DNA of 64,000 nt from Thermochromatium tepidum ATCC 43061 (GCF_009664085.1 NZ_CP039268.1:1535501-1599500), one strand, 5' to 3'; shown: positions 39,351-50,570, numbered from the stretch's first letter. Translations and numbers: made by a program. Notes: a model not told the origin generated them from the letters alone.

Positions 39351-40715
39351 ATGAACACACACTTCTCTGAGTTTCTCCTTCCCGACGCGCTCATGCGCGG
39401 TCTGGCCGACGCAGGCTATACGACACCGACCCCAGTCCAGGCCCAGGTGATCCCGCTGGCGATGGAGGGCTTAGATTTGCTGGTCTCAGCGGCCACGGGC
39501 TCCGGCAAGACGGCGGCCTTTCTGCTGCCGATCATGCAACGCTTCATCGAAGGGCCGCGCCATGATGGCGGCACCCGCGCCCTGATCCTAGTGCCAACCC
39601 GCGAGCTGGCACGTCAGATCCATGACCATTTCATGCGTTTGGGCCGCTATACGCGCCTGACCTGCGGCGTCATCACCGGTGGCGCGTCCAAGGCCCATCA
39701 GATCGCGACCCTGCGCAAGGATCCCGAGATCCTGGTGGCCACCCCGGGGCGTCTGCTTGAATTTCTGGAGACGGGACAGGCGGATCTGAGCGACCTGGAG
39801 TTCCTGGTGCTCGACGAGGCCGACCGGATGCTCGACATGGGCCTCGCCGGCGACGTGCTGGCGATCATCCGCTACAGCCGTCCCGAGCGCCAGTCACTCC
39901 TGTTCTCGGCGACGCTCAAGCAGCGCGGTCTGAATCGGATCATCGCGCATCTGCTTCGTGATCCGCGGCGGGTCGATATCGATCCGATCCGCCAACAGCA
40001 CCCGGACATCGCGCATTGGCTGTTTCTGAGCGACGGACTAGAACACAAGCAACAGCAGCTTCTGTGGTTGCTGCGTCACGAAACCTATGACAAGGCCCTG
40101 ATCTTCACCAACACCCGCGAGGGGGCCGTGGCGCTAGGCAACTTCCTTCAAGGCCAACAGCAGCGGGTCGCCGTGCTGCACGGCGAACTCGATCAACGCG
40201 AGCGCAATCGCGTCATGGGGCTGTGGCATAGCGGGCGTGTGAATACGCTCATCGCAACCGATCTGGCCGCACGCGGACTCGATGTGCCGGGTGTGCAGCG
40301 GGTATTCAATTTTGACTTGCCGCGCCGGGGCGATGACTATCTGCATCGTACCGGACGTACCGGACGCGCAGGCGAGACCGGCGTGGCTATCTCGCTGGTC
40401 GGTCCACCTGAATGGAACCGGATGGAGAGCATCACGCGCTATCTCAACCTAACCTTCGAGCTGCGCGAGATCCCGGGACTCAAGGCCAACTTCAAAGGGC
40501 CGGTGAAGCGCAAAAAACCGACTAAACCGGCGAAGACACGCAATAAGTGCACATCTAGGGCCTTGGTCGGGGCGAAACAGCGCAAGAAGGAACGTCTACG
40601 CGACCGCAAGAACATCGGCAAGCGGCGTGTGCCGTCGAGTGTCAAGGCGCAGGAGGCGGGTCATGCGCCTCTGACGAGGCACTTACGCGAGGATGCCAAG
40701 TCGGGCAAGGATTGA
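39351..40715 (+). CDS. DEAD-box ATP-dependent RNA helicase
   Basis: 454 residues. All core motifs are visible: Q motif TPTPVQAQVIPLAM, I AATGSGKT, Ia PTRELARQ, II VLDEADRMLDMG, III SATLKQ, V ATDLAARGLD and VI HRTGRTGRAG. A strongly basic tail of about 70 residues follows (KRKKPTKPAKTRN), typical of SrmB/RhlE-type helicases that act in ribosome assembly or RNA decay. A more exact assignment is not possible by eye. It is convergent with the SAM hydrolase gene. Confidence 0.92.
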   Translation: MNTHFSEFLLPDALMRGLADAGYTTPTPVQAQVIPLAMEGLDLLVSAATGSGKTAAFLLPIMQRFIEGPRHDGGTRALILVPTRELARQIHDHFMRLGRYTRLTCGVITGGASKAHQIATLRKDPEILVATPGRLLEFLETGQADLSDLEFLVLDEADRMLDMGLAGDVLAIIRYSRPERQSLLFSATLKQRGLNRIIAHLLRDPRRVDIDPIRQQHPDIAHWLFLSDGLEHKQQQLLWLLRHETYDKALIFTNTREGAVALGNFLQGQQQRVAVLHGELDQRERNRVMGLWHSGRVNTLIATDLAARGLDVPGVQRVFNFDLPRRGDDYLHRTGRTGRAGETGVAISLVGPPEWNRMESITRYLNLTFELREIPGLKANFKGPVKRKKPTKPAKTRNKCTSRALVGAKQRKKERLRDRKNIGKRRVPSSVKAQEAGHAPLTRHLREDAKSGKD

Positions 40716-40756
40716 TCCGCGTCAAGAGGGTGCGACCCTCCGCGGGCCATGCCCTT

Positions 40757-41503
40757 TCAGCCAAACTCGACCGTCTCACCCACACCTAGCACAAGCTGTC
40801 GATCGGCACGTCCCTGATTGACCGCGATCTCGATCAGACCCAGGGCGTTCTCGTACCAAAACGCCTGTCCCGGCTCGACCTCGTAGAAGGTACGGGCGCG
40901 GGGCAACGGCTGTCCGTGGATCCGCAACACGGCCTGGTCAGCAAGACTGGACGCACGCACGCCCGTCATCAGATTGCCGAAATGGTCGATATAGACAATG
41001 GCCGGGCACTCGTCTGGCCAGTCGGCGCCGACCATGTCGGCCGGTGCCAGTGGAGCCAATTGCAGGTCCTTGCCCAGCACCAGCCGCGCGGCAGACGGTG
41101 CAAACCAGTCGCGCCCATGGAAGCTTGCCGACATCCGCTCCGGCTGCCAGCCGATGCGCCACACCGCCCCATCGCCGGCACGTCGCACCACAAGCGCCAG
41201 TAGACCATTGTCCGGCCCGATTAGCCAGTGACCCTCGACCCGAACCAGCAATCCAGCGCGCGCACTTCCGACCCCAGGATCGACGACACAGAGTAAAAGC
41301 GAGTTAGGCGGCAGATCGCGTAGCAGTGCTGGGAGCAGGTAGGCCGCGAGATCCGGTCTGAAGGGTGGCAGATCCTGCATGAGCCCCATACAGGGAATAC
41401 CGGGCAATAGCGAATGCAGACGCGCCTGTATCTGACCGACATAGAGATCCGTGCCAAAATCTGTGGCGAGCAGAATACGTTCGATAGCAGGCTGAGCAGA
41501 CAT
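40757..41503 (-). CDS. SAM hydroxide adenosyltransferase (DUF62 family)
   Basis: 248 residues of the SAM-dependent chlorinase/fluorinase superfamily. The hydrolytic members split S-adenosylmethionine to adenosine and methionine. The N-terminal motif ILLATDFGTDLYVGQIQARL, then VVDPGVGSARAGLLVR and GPDNGLL match the hydrolase group, with the catalytic Asp/Arg/His set of that branch partly visible. It lies downstream of rplQ, beyond a strong terminator, and is probably transcribed on its own. Confidence 0.87.
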   Translation of the reverse strand: MSAQPAIERILLATDFGTDLYVGQIQARLHSLLPGIPCMGLMQDLPPFRPDLAAYLLPALLRDLPPNSLLLCVVDPGVGSARAGLLVRVEGHWLIGPDNGLLALVVRRAGDGAVWRIGWQPERMSASFHGRDWFAPSAARLVLGKDLQLAPLAPADMVGADWPDECPAIVYIDHFGNLMTGVRASSLADQAVLRIHGQPLPRARTFYEVEPGQAFWYENALGLIEIAVNQGRADRQLVLGVGETVEFG

Positions 41504-41550
41504 GAATCGGGTCTTGCTGGATCCAAGCCAGAGGCGTTTCGAGCAGACAC

Positions 41551-41580
41551 AAAAACGCCGAGCATGGGCCCGGCGTTTTT
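41551..41580. terminator. Bidirectional-looking terminator after rplQ
   Basis: A perfect 10-bp inverted repeat AAAAACGCCG (41551-41560) and CGGCGTTTTT (41571-41580) with a 10-base loop. It provides T-runs on both strands and ends the long ribosomal operon. Confidence 0.85.
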
Positions 41581-41641
41581 AGGCCATCTGGAGCCAGGTC
41601 GTCGCATCTCGCCGATGCCTCGGCTCCAGACAAGGCGCGCC

Positions 41642-42034
41642 TCAATCCTCGTCGTCCTCGATCACCGTGGCCTTAGCCGGACGATCGACCAACTCGACGT
41701 AGGCCATCGGAGCGGCATCACTGTGACGGTAGCCACACTTGAGGATACGCAGATAACCGCCCGGACGGCTCCGATAACGAGGGCCTAGCTCAACGAACAG
41801 CTTACCGACCGCCTCCTTGTCACGCAGACGCGCGAACGCCAGGCGGCGCGTGTGGACCGAGTCAGTCTTAGCCAGGGTAATCAAGGGTTCGGCGACGCGC
41901 CGCAGCTCCTTGGCCTTGGGCAGTGTGGTCTTGATCAGCTCATGACGAAAGAGCGATGACGCCATGTTGCGGAACATGGCCTCGCGGTGCGAGCTGGTGC
42001 GATTCAGTTGCCTTCCGGCTTTGCGGTGACGCAT
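41642..42034 (-). CDS. rplQ: 50S ribosomal protein L17
   Basis: 130 residues, last gene of the alpha operon. It starts [28 protein letters not shown], the standard L17 N-terminus, and keeps [18 protein letters not shown]. An acidic tail IEDDED extends slightly past the core. Confidence 0.97.
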   Translation of the reverse strand: MRHRKAGRQLNRTSSHREAMFRNMASSLFRHELIKTTLPKAKELRRVAEPLITLAKTDSVHTRRLAFARLRDKEAVGKLFVELGPRYRSRPGGYLRILKCGYRHSDAAPMAYVELVDRPAKATVIEDDED

Positions 42035-42085
42035 GGTCCTGATCCCGAAATAATCGTTAAATCGTTAGATGGCATGGATCGGTCG

Positions 42086-42108
42086 GTGCGGATCCTTGAG
42101 ATCCGCAC
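42086..42108. other. Hairpin between rpoA and rplQ
   Basis: GTGCGGATC (42086-42094) and GATCCGCAC (42100-42108) form a 9-bp stem with a 5-base loop. No T-run follows on the minus strand, so it may tune or process the mRNA rather than terminate it. Confidence 0.45.
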
Positions 42109-42115
42109 ACGCGCC

Positions 42116-43126
42116 TTAGCGAATGAGCTCAGCGATGTTCTCAGGCGGCCAGTTCTCAAGACGCATGCCCAGTGATAGCCCGCGCGTGGCCAGCACGTCC
42201 TTGATCTCGGTGAGCGACTTCTTGCCTAGATTGGGTGTCTTGAGTAGCTCAACCTCGGTGCGCTGGATCAGGTCACCGATCAGATAGATGTTCTCGGCCT
42301 TGAGACAGTTGGCCGAACGCACCGTCAGCTCCAGGTCGTCGACCGGGCGCAGCAAGATCGGATCATAGGGCAACTCATCGCGCGTCTCCTGGACCTGGGT
42401 CTCGGCGGGTACCGTGCCTTCCAGTGCCACAAAGCTCGACAGCTGATCGCGCAGGATGGTCGCTGCGCGTTGGATGGCTTCCTTCGGATCGATGGTGCCG
42501 TTGGTCTCTAGATCAATCACCAGCCGGTCGAGGTCGGTACGCTGTTCAACACGCGCCGACTGTACCTCGATGGCCACGCGCCGCACCGGGCTGAAGGAGG
42601 CGTCAATTGGCAGCTTGCCGATTGGACGATCCTCGACACCCCCGTGCTCGCGCTGGCTTGCTGGCTCATAGCCGCGACCGCGACGCACGGTCAGGGTCAT
42701 GCTCAGATCGGTATCAGCCGTCAGGTTGGCGATCACCAGCTCGGGGTTGGCGATCTGGGCCGTGTGATCGATGATGATGTCGCCTGCCGTCACCGGTCCT
42801 GGACCGCGCTTGCTCAGGGCAAAGGTCGCCTCGTCTTTCCCATGGAGCACGATGGCGAGCTGCTTGAGGTTGAGCAGGATCTCAAGCACATCCTCCTGCA
42901 CGCCTGCAAGCGTCGTGTACTCGTGCAGCACCCCCTGGATCTCGACTTCCGTTACGGCGTACCCGTCCATCGACGACAGCAAGATTCGCCGCAGCGCGTT
43001 GCCAAGCGTGTGGCCGAAACCGCGTTCGAGCGGCTCCAGCGAGACCCGTGAATGACACGGGTTGCCATCGACCTCCTCGACCTTGACGATGCGCGGCTTG
43101 AGAAATTCCCCAATAGCGTCAGTCAT
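42116..43126 (-). CDS. rpoA: RNA polymerase alpha subunit
   Basis: 336 residues, about seven longer than usual. The N-terminal dimerisation domain carries [23 protein letters not shown], and the C-terminal domain (about 255-320) carries [40 protein letters not shown], the UP-element and activator contact surface. It sits between rpsD and rplQ as in other Gammaproteobacteria. Confidence 0.97.
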   Translation of the reverse strand: MTDAIGEFLKPRIVKVEEVDGNPCHSRVSLEPLERGFGHTLGNALRRILLSSMDGYAVTEVEIQGVLHEYTTLAGVQEDVLEILLNLKQLAIVLHGKDEATFALSKRGPGPVTAGDIIIDHTAQIANPELVIANLTADTDLSMTLTVRRGRGYEPASQREHGGVEDRPIGKLPIDASFSPVRRVAIEVQSARVEQRTDLDRLVIDLETNGTIDPKEAIQRAATILRDQLSSFVALEGTVPAETQVQETRDELPYDPILLRPVDDLELTVRSANCLKAENIYLIGDLIQRTEVELLKTPNLGKKSLTEIKDVLATRGLSLGMRLENWPPENIAELIR

Positions 43127-43149
43127 TCAGTGCCTCTTAAGGGAGCTCC

Positions 43150-43770
43150 TTACTTGGAGTACAGCTCGACGATCAGGGATTCGTTGATGTCAGCCGGAAG
43201 ATCCGAGCGATCTGGAATGCGCTTGAACACACCCTTTAGGCCCTTGGTATCGACCTCGATCCAATCCGGAAAGCCGTACTGCTCGGCCAGGGCCATGGCA
43301 TTCTGCACGCGCACCTGTTTTTTGGCCGCTTCGCGGACCTCGATGTGATCCTCAGCAGCAACCTGATATGACGGTATGTTGACGACACGTCCGTTAACCA
43401 AGATGCCCTTGTGGCTGACGAGCTGACGCGCCTCGGCGCGCGTGGATCCGAACCCCATCCGATAGACGACGTTGTCGAGCCGGCGCTCGAGGAGTTGCAA
43501 CAGGTTTTCACCGGTCGCACCCTTGGAGCGCGCGGCCTTCTTGTAGTAGTTACGGAACTGACGCTCGAGCACGCCGTAGATACGACGCACCTTCTGCTTC
43601 TCGCGTAGCTGCACACCATAGTCGGAGAGGCGGCGGCGACGGTCGGCCATCTGGCCGGGCTGCTTCTCTAGCTTGCACTTGGTATCGAGCGAACGCGCGC
43701 GGCTCTTGAGCGAGAGGTCTACACCCTCGCGCCGCGCCAGCTTGCAGGTTGGGCCTATGTAACGTGCCAT
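43150..43770 (-). CDS. rpsD: 30S ribosomal protein S4
   Basis: 206 residues. [23 protein letters not shown] and the S4 RNA-binding domain [31 protein letters not shown] are intact. In E. coli S4 represses the alpha operon by binding its mRNA. It lies 23 bases before rpoA. Confidence 0.97.
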   Translation of the reverse strand: MARYIGPTCKLARREGVDLSLKSRARSLDTKCKLEKQPGQMADRRRRLSDYGVQLREKQKVRRIYGVLERQFRNYYKKAARSKGATGENLLQLLERRLDNVVYRMGFGSTRAEARQLVSHKGILVNGRVVNIPSYQVAAEDHIEVREAAKKQVRVQNAMALAEQYGFPDWIEVDTKGLKGVFKRIPDRSDLPADINESLIVELYSK

Positions 43771-43797
43771 ATGTCTTCCTGTTGAACCGTCGAACCC

Positions 43798-44187
43798 TCA
43801 GACGCGCCGCTTTTTTGGGGGGCGGCAGCCGTTGTGCGGGATGGGCGTCACGTCGGTGATACTGGTGATCTTGAACCCAGCATTGTTGAGTGCGCGCACC
43901 GCAGACTCGCGCCCCGGCCCTGGCCCCTTGACGTTGACATCTAGGTTGCGCAGACCATATTCCTTCGCGGCCTGACCGGCCTTGTCGGCGGCGACCTGAG
44001 CAGCGAAGGGCGTGCTCTTGCGCGAGCCGCGGAAACCCGAGCCGCCGGAGGTCGCCCAGGTCAGGGTGTTGCCCTGCCGATCTGTAATGGTGATGATGGT
44101 GTTGTTGAAGGAGGCGTGGACATGGGCGATTCCGTCTGCGACCTGCTTCTTGACCTTTTTTTTCGTGTTGCGAATCGGTTTAGCCAT
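43798..44187 (-). CDS. rpsK: 30S ribosomal protein S11
   Basis: 129 residues. [22 protein letters not shown] and the C-terminal [10 protein letters not shown] are standard. It lies between rpsM and rpsD in the alpha operon order. Confidence 0.97.
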   Translation of the reverse strand: MAKPIRNTKKKVKKQVADGIAHVHASFNNTIITITDRQGNTLTWATSGGSGFRGSRKSTPFAAQVAADKAGQAAKEYGLRNLDVNVKGPGPGRESAVRALNNAGFKITSITDVTPIPHNGCRPPKKRRV

Positions 44188-44227
44188 TCGACTTCAATCC
44201 AAGTTCATCTGGCCGAGCGCAAGGCGC

Positions 44228-44584
<357 letters not shown>

Positions 44585-44669
44585 GTCTACAAACCCCTTA
44601 ATCCTATAAGGCTCAGCGGGTAAATTGCACAGTTTATCAAACGGTTTATTTAGGTCAACCAAGAATCGA

Positions 44670-44783
44670 TCAACCCTGGCGCTGCTTGTGACGTGGATCG
44701 GAACAGATCACACGCACCGAGCCATTGCGCCGAATGATTCGGCAATTTCTGCACAGCTTTTTGACGGATGCACGCACTTTCAT
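44670..44783 (-). CDS. rpmJ: 50S ribosomal protein L36
   Basis: 37 residues. [17 protein letters not shown] carries the first two cysteines of the zinc-binding form, completed by [13 protein letters not shown]. It ends the spc gene order between secY and rpsM. The AGAGAAAAA leader gives a weak ribosome site. Confidence 0.95.
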   Translation of the reverse strand: MKVRASVKKLCRNCRIIRRNGSVRVICSDPRHKQRQG

Positions 44784-44838
44784 GTTTTTCTCTCCCAAAA
44801 CCGCGTCCACGTACGACAGGCGGTGTTTGCAATGAACC

Positions 44839-44865
44839 GACCGTCCGAGAGCGACTCCGGACGGT
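44839..44865. other. Hairpin between secY and rpmJ
   Basis: GACCGTCCG (44839-44847) and CGGACGGTC (44857-44865) form a 9-bp stem. There is no T-run on the minus strand; it may reduce read-through or protect the secY mRNA end within the 122-base gap. Confidence 0.45.
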
Positions 44866-44905
44866 CGCCGCGCTGGACGCGGTCTACCAAGATTTGTTGA
44901 CGGCC

Positions 44906-46258
44906 TCAGCGCAGCAGTCCGCCGCCCGGTGCCTTCAGGTTGGCCTTCTTCATCAGCCCTTCGTACTGGTGCGACATCAGATGTGCCTGCACCTGCGCCA
45001 TGAAGTCCATGACCACGACGACCACGATCAGCAGCGAGGTACCGCCGAAATAGAAGGGTACGTTGTAGCCAACGATCAAGAACTCTGGTAGCAGACAGAC
45101 GGCGGTGATGTAGATGGCACCAGCGGCGGTCAGCCGAGTCATGACGCCATCGATATAACGCGCCGTCTGCTCACCCGGACGGATGCCTGGGATGAAGGCA
45201 CCCGAGCGCTTGAGGTTGTCTGCCGTCTCCTTTGCGTTGAAGACCAAGGCGGTATAGAAGAAACAAAAGAAAATAATCGCCGAGGCATAGAGCAGCACAT
45301 AGATCGGCTCACCGGGTGCCAGCTTGGAGGTGAGCGTGGCGATCCAGCGCAGATCCTCGTTGCTACCGAACCACTGCCCAAGCGTGCCCGGAAACAGGAT
45401 GATACTAGAGGCAAAGATCGGCGGAATCACACCGGCCATGTTCAACTTCAACGGCAAGTGCGTGCTCTGCGCCTGGATCATCTTGCGCCCCTGCTGGCGG
45501 CGCGCATAGTTCACCGTGATGCGCCGCTGACCGCGCTCGACGAAGACCACGAACGCCGTCACGGCGAGCGCCATGGCGAACAGCGCCAGGACACCCAGTA
45601 CGTTCATCTCGCCGGTGCGCGCCAACTCCAATGTGCCGCCGAGCGCCGCCGGCAACCCAGCGACGATACCGGCAAAGATGATCATCGAGATCCCGTTGCC
45701 GATGCCGCGCTCGGTGATCTGCTCGCCGAGCCACATCAGGAACATGGTCCCTGTCACCAGCGACACGGTCGCGGTGAACACGAAACCCACCCCCGAGTGC
45801 ACTACCAGGGCAGCACCTCCAGCCGTCTGACCCTGTAGCGCCACCGAGATACCGATCGCCTGGAAGGTCGCCAGAAATACCGTGCCGTAACGGGTGTACT
45901 GGGTGATCTTGCGCCGTCCGGACTCGCCTTCTTTCTTGAGCTGATCGAGCTGTGGCACCACCGAGGTCATCAATTGCACGATGATCGAGGCCGAGATATA
46001 GGGCATGACACCAAGTGCGAACAGACTCGCGCGCTGCAGGGCCCCACCCGAGAACATGTTGAACATGTCCAAGATCGAACCCTGATTCTGCTCGAAGAGG
46101 ATGGCCAGCGCCTCTGGATTCACCCCCGGCACCGGGATGAAGGTACCGATGCGATAGACGAGCAGGGCCCCCAATAGAAACATCAGGCGCTGACGCAACT
46201 CGGTCAACTGCCCCATCCCACCGAGTGCCCCTACCATGGATCCAGCGTTTTTAGCCAT
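44906..46258 (-). CDS. secY: Preprotein translocase subunit SecY
   Basis: 450 residues with ten membrane helices, the central channel of the SecYEG translocon. The plug-region segment [15 protein letters not shown], the loop [19 protein letters not shown] and the C-terminal [19 protein letters not shown] are normal. The ATG at 46258 (MAKNAGSM) is chosen over an in-frame TTG nine bases upstream. Confidence 0.96.
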   Translation of the reverse strand: MAKNAGSMVGALGGMGQLTELRQRLMFLLGALLVYRIGTFIPVPGVNPEALAILFEQNQGSILDMFNMFSGGALQRASLFALGVMPYISASIIVQLMTSVVPQLDQLKKEGESGRRKITQYTRYGTVFLATFQAIGISVALQGQTAGGAALVVHSGVGFVFTATVSLVTGTMFLMWLGEQITERGIGNGISMIIFAGIVAGLPAALGGTLELARTGEMNVLGVLALFAMALAVTAFVVFVERGQRRITVNYARRQQGRKMIQAQSTHLPLKLNMAGVIPPIFASSIILFPGTLGQWFGSNEDLRWIATLTSKLAPGEPIYVLLYASAIIFFCFFYTALVFNAKETADNLKRSGAFIPGIRPGEQTARYIDGVMTRLTAAGAIYITAVCLLPEFLIVGYNVPFYFGGTSLLIVVVVVMDFMAQVQAHLMSHQYEGLMKKANLKAPGGGLLR

Positions 46259-46276
46259 CCGTCTCAAGCCCTTGGG

Positions 46277-46711
46277 TTAGTCTTCGATCGTGCCGCCGGC
46301 GGCCTCGATCGCGGCGCGCGCGCCCTTGGTCACACCCAGACCACGGATGGTCAGGGCACGCGTGACCTCGCCGGAGGCGATGATCTTGGCGCTCTTGACT
46401 GTGCGGTTGATGATCCCGGCGGCCCTGAGCGTGTCGAGGTCGACGACCTCACCCTCGACCAGATTCAGCTCGTTGAGGCGTACCTCGTCCTTCTCCAGCG
46501 CCTTGCGCGACCGGAAACCGACCTTGGGCAGACGCCGCTGCAAGGGCATCTGACCGCCCTCGAAACCGACCTTATGAAACCCGCCGGCACGGGCCTTTTG
46601 CCCCTTGTGGCCACGGCCGCAGGTCTTGCCCAGCCCGCTTCCGATCCCGCGTCCGACACGCTTGGCGGAGGGACGGCTACCCGGATCGGGCCGCAGATCA
46701 TTGAGTCTCAT
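46277..46711 (-). CDS. rplO: 50S ribosomal protein L15
   Basis: 144 residues from [38 protein letters not shown], the standard L15 start. The frame is open further upstream only because it overlaps rpmD. One base separates it from rpmD. Confidence 0.96.
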   Translation of the reverse strand: MRLNDLRPDPGSRPSAKRVGRGIGSGLGKTCGRGHKGQKARAGGFHKVGFEGGQMPLQRRLPKVGFRSRKALEKDEVRLNELNLVEGEVVDLDTLRAAGIINRTVKSAKIIASGEVTRALTIRGLGVTKGARAAIEAAGGTIED

Positions 46712-46712
46712 C

Positions 46713-46904
46713 TCAGGCTTCCTCCACGATCTTGACCATGTAGTGCACGGCATTGACCATGCCGCGCGTACAGGGCGTATCCTCGACCTCGACAACCTGG
46801 TGCAGGCGACGCAGACCCAATCCACGCACGCAGGCCTTGTGCTTCTCCAGGCGCCCGTGCACGCTGCGCACCAGCTTGACCTTCATCATCTTTTTGTCGG
46901 ACAT
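46713..46904 (-). CDS. rpmD: 50S ribosomal protein L30
   Basis: 63 residues. The core [27 protein letters not shown] and [20 protein letters not shown] match L30. The first residues MSDKKM are a short variable extension; M6 or M7 are alternative starts. Confidence 0.94.
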   Translation of the reverse strand: MSDKKMMKVKLVRSVHGRLEKHKACVRGLGLRRLHQVVEVEDTPCTRGMVNAVHYMVKIVEEA

Positions 46905-46907
46905 CGC

Positions 46908-47414
46908 TTACCCCAGGATCTCTTCGATACGCTTGCCGCGCTTGGCGGCCACGGTCGCTGGATCGCTCATGGTGCGCAGACCATTGACAGTGGCGCGCAC
47001 GACGTTGGTCGGGTTGTTGGTGCCAATGCACTTGGCAAGCACGTTCTGCACACCAAGCACCTCGAACACGGCACGCATGGCACCACCGGCGATGATACCA
47101 GTACCCTCGGAGGCCGGCTGCATGAAAACCTTGGCTGCGCCGTGTTTGCCCTGCAAGGGATATTGCAGGGTCGAGCCATTGAGCTTGACCTCGATCATAT
47201 TCTTGCGGGCGCTTTCCATCGCCTTCTGAATCGCGATCGGCACCTCACGCGCCTTGCCGCGACCGAAGCCGACCCGGCCCTTGCCATCTCCGACCACAGT
47301 CAGGGCCGCAAAGCCGAACTGACGACCACCCTTGACCACCTTGGCCACACGATTGACCGCCACCAGCTTTTCGAGGAGCTCATCATCTTCTGCTTTTGGA
47401 TTGGAGTTTGCCAT
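46908..47414 (-). CDS. rpsE: 30S ribosomal protein S5
   Basis: 168 residues. The dsRNA-binding-like N-domain [35 protein letters not shown] and the loop where spectinomycin-resistance changes occur (VVKGGR) are intact. It lies between rplR and rpmD. Confidence 0.97.
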   Translation of the reverse strand: MANSNPKAEDDELLEKLVAVNRVAKVVKGGRQFGFAALTVVGDGKGRVGFGRGKAREVPIAIQKAMESARKNMIEVKLNGSTLQYPLQGKHGAAKVFMQPASEGTGIIAGGAMRAVFEVLGVQNVLAKCIGTNNPTNVVRATVNGLRTMSDPATVAAKRGKRIEEILG

Positions 47415-47426
47415 GGATTCGCGCCC

Positions 47427-47789
47427 TTAAAATTTCAGTCCGCCTTCACGCGCCGCATCCGCGAGCGCCTTGAGACGACCGTGATAACGGAAGCCAGATC
47501 GGTCGAAAGCGACCGTCTCGACACCAACGGCCAGGGCGCGCTCGGCGATCGCCTTGCCAATAACCACAGCGGCGGCGATGTTGGCCTTGTTGCCTGTGAT
47601 TTGCGCGGCCAGGGCCTTCTCGACGGTCGAGGCACTGGCGAGCACGCGGTCGCCGCCTTTGCCGGGCGCGATGATCTGGGCATAGGTATGGCGCGGTGTG
47701 CGATGTACGCACAGCCGATAGACGCCAAGCTCACGCATCTTGGCACGGGCCCGCGTCGCACGACGCAGGCGAGCCTGTTTCTTGTCCAT
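47427..47789 (-). CDS. rplR: 50S ribosomal protein L18
   Basis: 120 residues. [34 protein letters not shown] and the C-terminal [26 protein letters not shown], the 5S rRNA-binding protein signature, are complete. Confidence 0.97.
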   Translation of the reverse strand: MDKKQARLRRATRARAKMRELGVYRLCVHRTPRHTYAQIIAPGKGGDRVLASASTVEKALAAQITGNKANIAAAVVIGKAIAERALAVGVETVAFDRSGFRYHGRLKALADAAREGGLKF

Positions 47790-47801
47790 CGTTGCGACCC
47801 C

Positions 47802-48335
47802 TTATTTCTTCTTAGCTTCCTTACGCAGGACATTCTCGTCCGCGTAACGAACTCCTTTGCCTTTGTACGGCTCCGGTGGGCGGAAGGCCCGGATCTCGGA
47901 GGCGACCTGACCGACCTGCTGCTTGTCAGCACCCGACACCAGGATCTCGGTCTGGCTTGGAGTCTCGATCGTGATGCCCTTCGGCACCGGATAGATGACC
48001 GGATGCGAGAAACCCAGACTGAGGTCGAGTACGTCGCCCTTGGCCTGGGCGCGATAACCGACGCCGACCAGGGTCAGCTTGCGCGTAAAACCGCTGCCAC
48101 AGCCGGTGACCATATTGTTGAGCAACGCACGGGTGGTACCAGCCAGGGCCCAGGCCTCGGTCTGGCCCTCAGCGGGTGCGACCCGGATCTCGCCGTTCTC
48201 CTCGCAGACACGCACGGCTGGATGGACACGCCAGCCCAGGGTACCCTTCGGACCCTTAACAGTGACATCCTGGCCCTTGATCTCGACCGTGACGCCCTTG
48301 GGGAGCTTGATCGGTGCCTTTGCAACACGTGACAT
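47802..48335 (-). CDS. rplF: 50S ribosomal protein L6
   Basis: 177 residues. [31 protein letters not shown] starts the protein and the C-terminal [27 protein letters not shown] ends it, as expected. Confidence 0.97.
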   Translation of the reverse strand: MSRVAKAPIKLPKGVTVEIKGQDVTVKGPKGTLGWRVHPAVRVCEENGEIRVAPAEGQTEAWALAGTTRALLNNMVTGCGSGFTRKLTLVGVGYRAQAKGDVLDLSLGFSHPVIYPVPKGITIETPSQTEILVSGADKQQVGQVASEIRAFRPPEPYKGKGVRYADENVLRKEAKKK

Positions 48336-48347
48336 CTTGGCCTCCCC

Positions 48348-48743
48348 TTAAGCGACGTAGGCGATGATCTCGCCGCCATGTCCGGCCTGACGGGCCGCGC
48401 GGTCGGTCATCAGACCCTTGGAGGTGGAGACGATGGCGATACCGAGCCCAGCCCAGACCTTGGGCAGATTGTCCTTGCCGCGATAGATGCGCAGTCCGGG
48501 GCGCGAAACGCGCTGGATAAGCTCGATCACGGGTTTGCCGCGATAGTACTTGAGCTTGATGACCAGCTCGGGCTTGCCGTTCTTGGTCTCGACCATGGCG
48601 TCGGCGATGTAACCTTCTTCTTTGAGCAGGTTCGCAATCGCAACCTTTTGCTTGGAAGACGGCATCACGATCGTGATCTTACCGCGCTGCTGGCCGTTGC
48701 GGATGCGTGTCAGCATGTCCGCGATCGGATCCGATAGACTCAT
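48348..48743 (-). CDS. rpsH: 30S ribosomal protein S8
   Basis: 131 residues. [22 protein letters not shown] and the C-terminal [27 protein letters not shown] match S8, the spc-operon autoregulator in E. coli. An unusually long 140-base gap separates it from rpsN and holds a repeat element. Confidence 0.97.
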   Translation of the reverse strand: MSLSDPIADMLTRIRNGQQRGKITIVMPSSKQKVAIANLLKEEGYIADAMVETKNGKPELVIKLKYYRGKPVIELIQRVSRPGLRIYRGKDNLPKVWAGLGIAIVSTSKGLMTDRAARQAGHGGEIIAYVA

Positions 48744-48800
48744 TGACTTCTCCGTGGGTCAGGCCGTCATTGCGACGCGATACCCGGTAGGTTCGAAATT

Positions 48801-48883
48801 AGCTTTGAGCGCCCAAGCCTCCAGCCATCGGCTTTCAGCACGCTTAAAAGCTGGCGGCTGATGGCTAGCGGCCGTCGGCTCTC
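48801..48883. repeat. Inverted heptad-repeat element between rpsN and rpsH
   Basis: Plus strand: seven-base units AGCTTTG, AGCGCCC, then AGCCTCC, AGCCATC, GGCTTTC, AGCACGC (48801-48843). After a short TTAAA centre come complementary units GCTGGCG, GCTGATG, GCTAGCG, GCCGTCG, GCTCTCT (48850-48884). The arms can fold back imperfectly. It abuts the rpsN stop codon. The architecture equals that of the two insertions in the DUF1156 gene, with a different heptad. Confidence 0.6.
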
Positions 48884-49189
48884 TTACCAGCTCGCCTTAA
48901 CGACGCCGGGGACATCCCCGCGCATCACGGCCTCGCGCAACTTGTTGCGCGAGAGCCCAAACTTGCGATAGACCGCATGCGGACGACCCGTGACGCGACA
49001 ACGACGCTGCTGGCGCACCGGGCTGGCGTCGCGCGGCAGCTTTTGCAGCTTCAGTACCGCCTCGTCGATCTGCTCAGGGCTCGCGTTGCGATCATTGATC
49101 ACAGCCTTGAGGGCCGCGCGCTTGACACTGAAGCGAGCAGCCATCTTGGCACGCTTACGATCACGCGCAATCATACTCTTCTTCGCCAT
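48884..49189 (-). CDS. rpsN: 30S ribosomal protein S14
   Basis: 101 residues, the zinc-free long form. [31 protein letters not shown] and [39 protein letters not shown] are standard; no CxxC motifs. A heptad-repeat element begins at its stop codon. Confidence 0.97.
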   Translation of the reverse strand: MAKKSMIARDRKRAKMAARFSVKRAALKAVINDRNASPEQIDEAVLKLQKLPRDASPVRQQRRCRVTGRPHAVYRKFGLSRNKLREAVMRGDVPGVVKASW

Positions 49190-49198
49190 GCGATTACC

Positions 49199-49738
49199 TT
49201 AGGTCCGGAAGGGGAAGTTGAAGGCTTCGAGCAGGGCACGACCCTCCTCGTCCGTCCGCGCCGTGGTCGTGATGGTGATGTCGAGTCCGCGTAGCGCGTC
49301 GATCTTGTCGTAGTCAATTTCAGGAAAAATAATCTGCTCACGCACGCCCATCGAGTAGTTGCCGCGACCGTCGAAGGACTTGGGGCTCAGGCCACGAAAG
49401 TCGCGGATACGCGGGATCGCGATGCTGATCAGGCGATCGAGAAACTCATACATGCGTGCGCGACGCAGGGTGACCTTGCAGCCGATCGGCCAACCCTCGC
49501 GGATCTTGAACCCGGCCACCGACTTGCGGGCGTAGGTCACGATCGGCTGTTGACCAGCGATGGCGCGCAGGTCAGCGACGGCATAGTCCATGATCTTCTT
49601 GTCGGCCACGGCCTCGCCCACACCCATGTTGAGCGTGATCTTCTCGATCTTGGGCACCTGCATCACACTCTTGTAGCCGAAGCGCGCCTTGAGCTGAGGC
49701 ACGATGCGCTCTTTATATTCAATCTGCAATCTGGACAT
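49199..49738 (-). CDS. rplE: 50S ribosomal protein L5
   Basis: 179 residues. [44 protein letters not shown] and the C-terminal [24 protein letters not shown] are normal for this 5S rRNA-binding protein. Confidence 0.97.
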   Translation of the reverse strand: MSRLQIEYKERIVPQLKARFGYKSVMQVPKIEKITLNMGVGEAVADKKIMDYAVADLRAIAGQQPIVTYARKSVAGFKIREGWPIGCKVTLRRARMYEFLDRLISIAIPRIRDFRGLSPKSFDGRGNYSMGVREQIIFPEIDYDKIDALRGLDITITTTARTDEEGRALLEAFNFPFRT

Positions 49739-49752
49739 CTCGCCTCACTCGC

Positions 49753-50070
49753 TCAGACATCGACGACTTCGCCATTGGACTTGAACACCCGCACCTTACG
49801 CCCGTCTGCCAGAATCTTGAAACCGACGCGATCGGCGCGACCCTTGATCGGGTTGTAGAGCCCGACATTGGAGACATGGATCGGCATCGCCTTGTCGATG
49901 ATTCCGCCCGGCACGCCGGCCTGCGGATTGCCTTTCTGGTGCTTGCGGGCAATGTTGATGTTCTCGACCACGATGTAGTGTTCGTCCAACACCTTGAGCA
50001 CAGTACCGCGCTTGCCCTTGTCCTTGCCGGCGATGACCATGACGTCATCGCCCTTTTTGATCTTTCGCAT
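49753..50070 (-). CDS. rplX: 50S ribosomal protein L24
   Basis: 105 residues. MRKIKKGDDVMVIAGKDKGKRGTVLKVL is the KOW domain; GGIIDKAMPIHVSNV follows as usual. Confidence 0.97.
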   Translation of the reverse strand: MRKIKKGDDVMVIAGKDKGKRGTVLKVLDEHYIVVENINIARKHQKGNPQAGVPGGIIDKAMPIHVSNVGLYNPIKGRADRVGFKILADGRKVRVFKSNGEVVDV

Positions 50071-50083
50071 GAATCTCGTCTCC

Positions 50084-50452
50084 TCAAAGCACTTCCGGCG
50101 CCAGCGAGATGATCTTCATGAAACGCTCGCCGCGCAGCTCGCGCGTAACAGGCCCAAAGATACGGGTACCGATGGGTTGAAGCTGGTTGTTCAAGAGCAC
50201 AGCAGCGTTGTCGTCGAAACGGATCAGCGAGCCGTCAGGGCGACGCACGCCGTGACGGGTACGGACCACGACCGCATTGTAAACATCGCCCTTCTTGACC
50301 TTACCGCGTGGGATGGCGTCCTTGACGGTAACCTTGATGACATCGCCGATGCCCGCGTAGCGACGCTGCGATCCGCCGAGCACCTTGATGCACATCACGC
50401 TCTTGGCGCCGCTGTTGTCGGCGACGCTGAGATTGGTCTGCATCTGAATCAT
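50084..50452 (-). CDS. rplN: 50S ribosomal protein L14
   Basis: 122 residues. [33 protein letters not shown] and [24 protein letters not shown] bracket a complete L14. A 118-base gap to rpsQ holds nothing recognisable. Confidence 0.97.
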   Translation of the reverse strand: MIQMQTNLSVADNSGAKSVMCIKVLGGSQRRYAGIGDVIKVTVKDAIPRGKVKKGDVYNAVVVRTRHGVRRPDGSLIRFDDNAAVLLNNQLQPIGTRIFGPVTRELRGERFMKIISLAPEVL

Positions 50453-50570
50453 TGTCTTTTACCTAAAAAGCTCGTTGCTGATCCGGAATGGATCGATGGC
50501 TCCGCGAAATGACCACGTCGGCCGCGCCGTAAGCGCCGGGCCGGAAGCACGCGAGACCGGCAAAGACCGC

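Noticed and set aside
46605..48332. A plus-strand open frame of 575 codons across rpsH to rplO
   Set aside because: It runs opposite to well-conserved ribosomal protein genes and has no family features.
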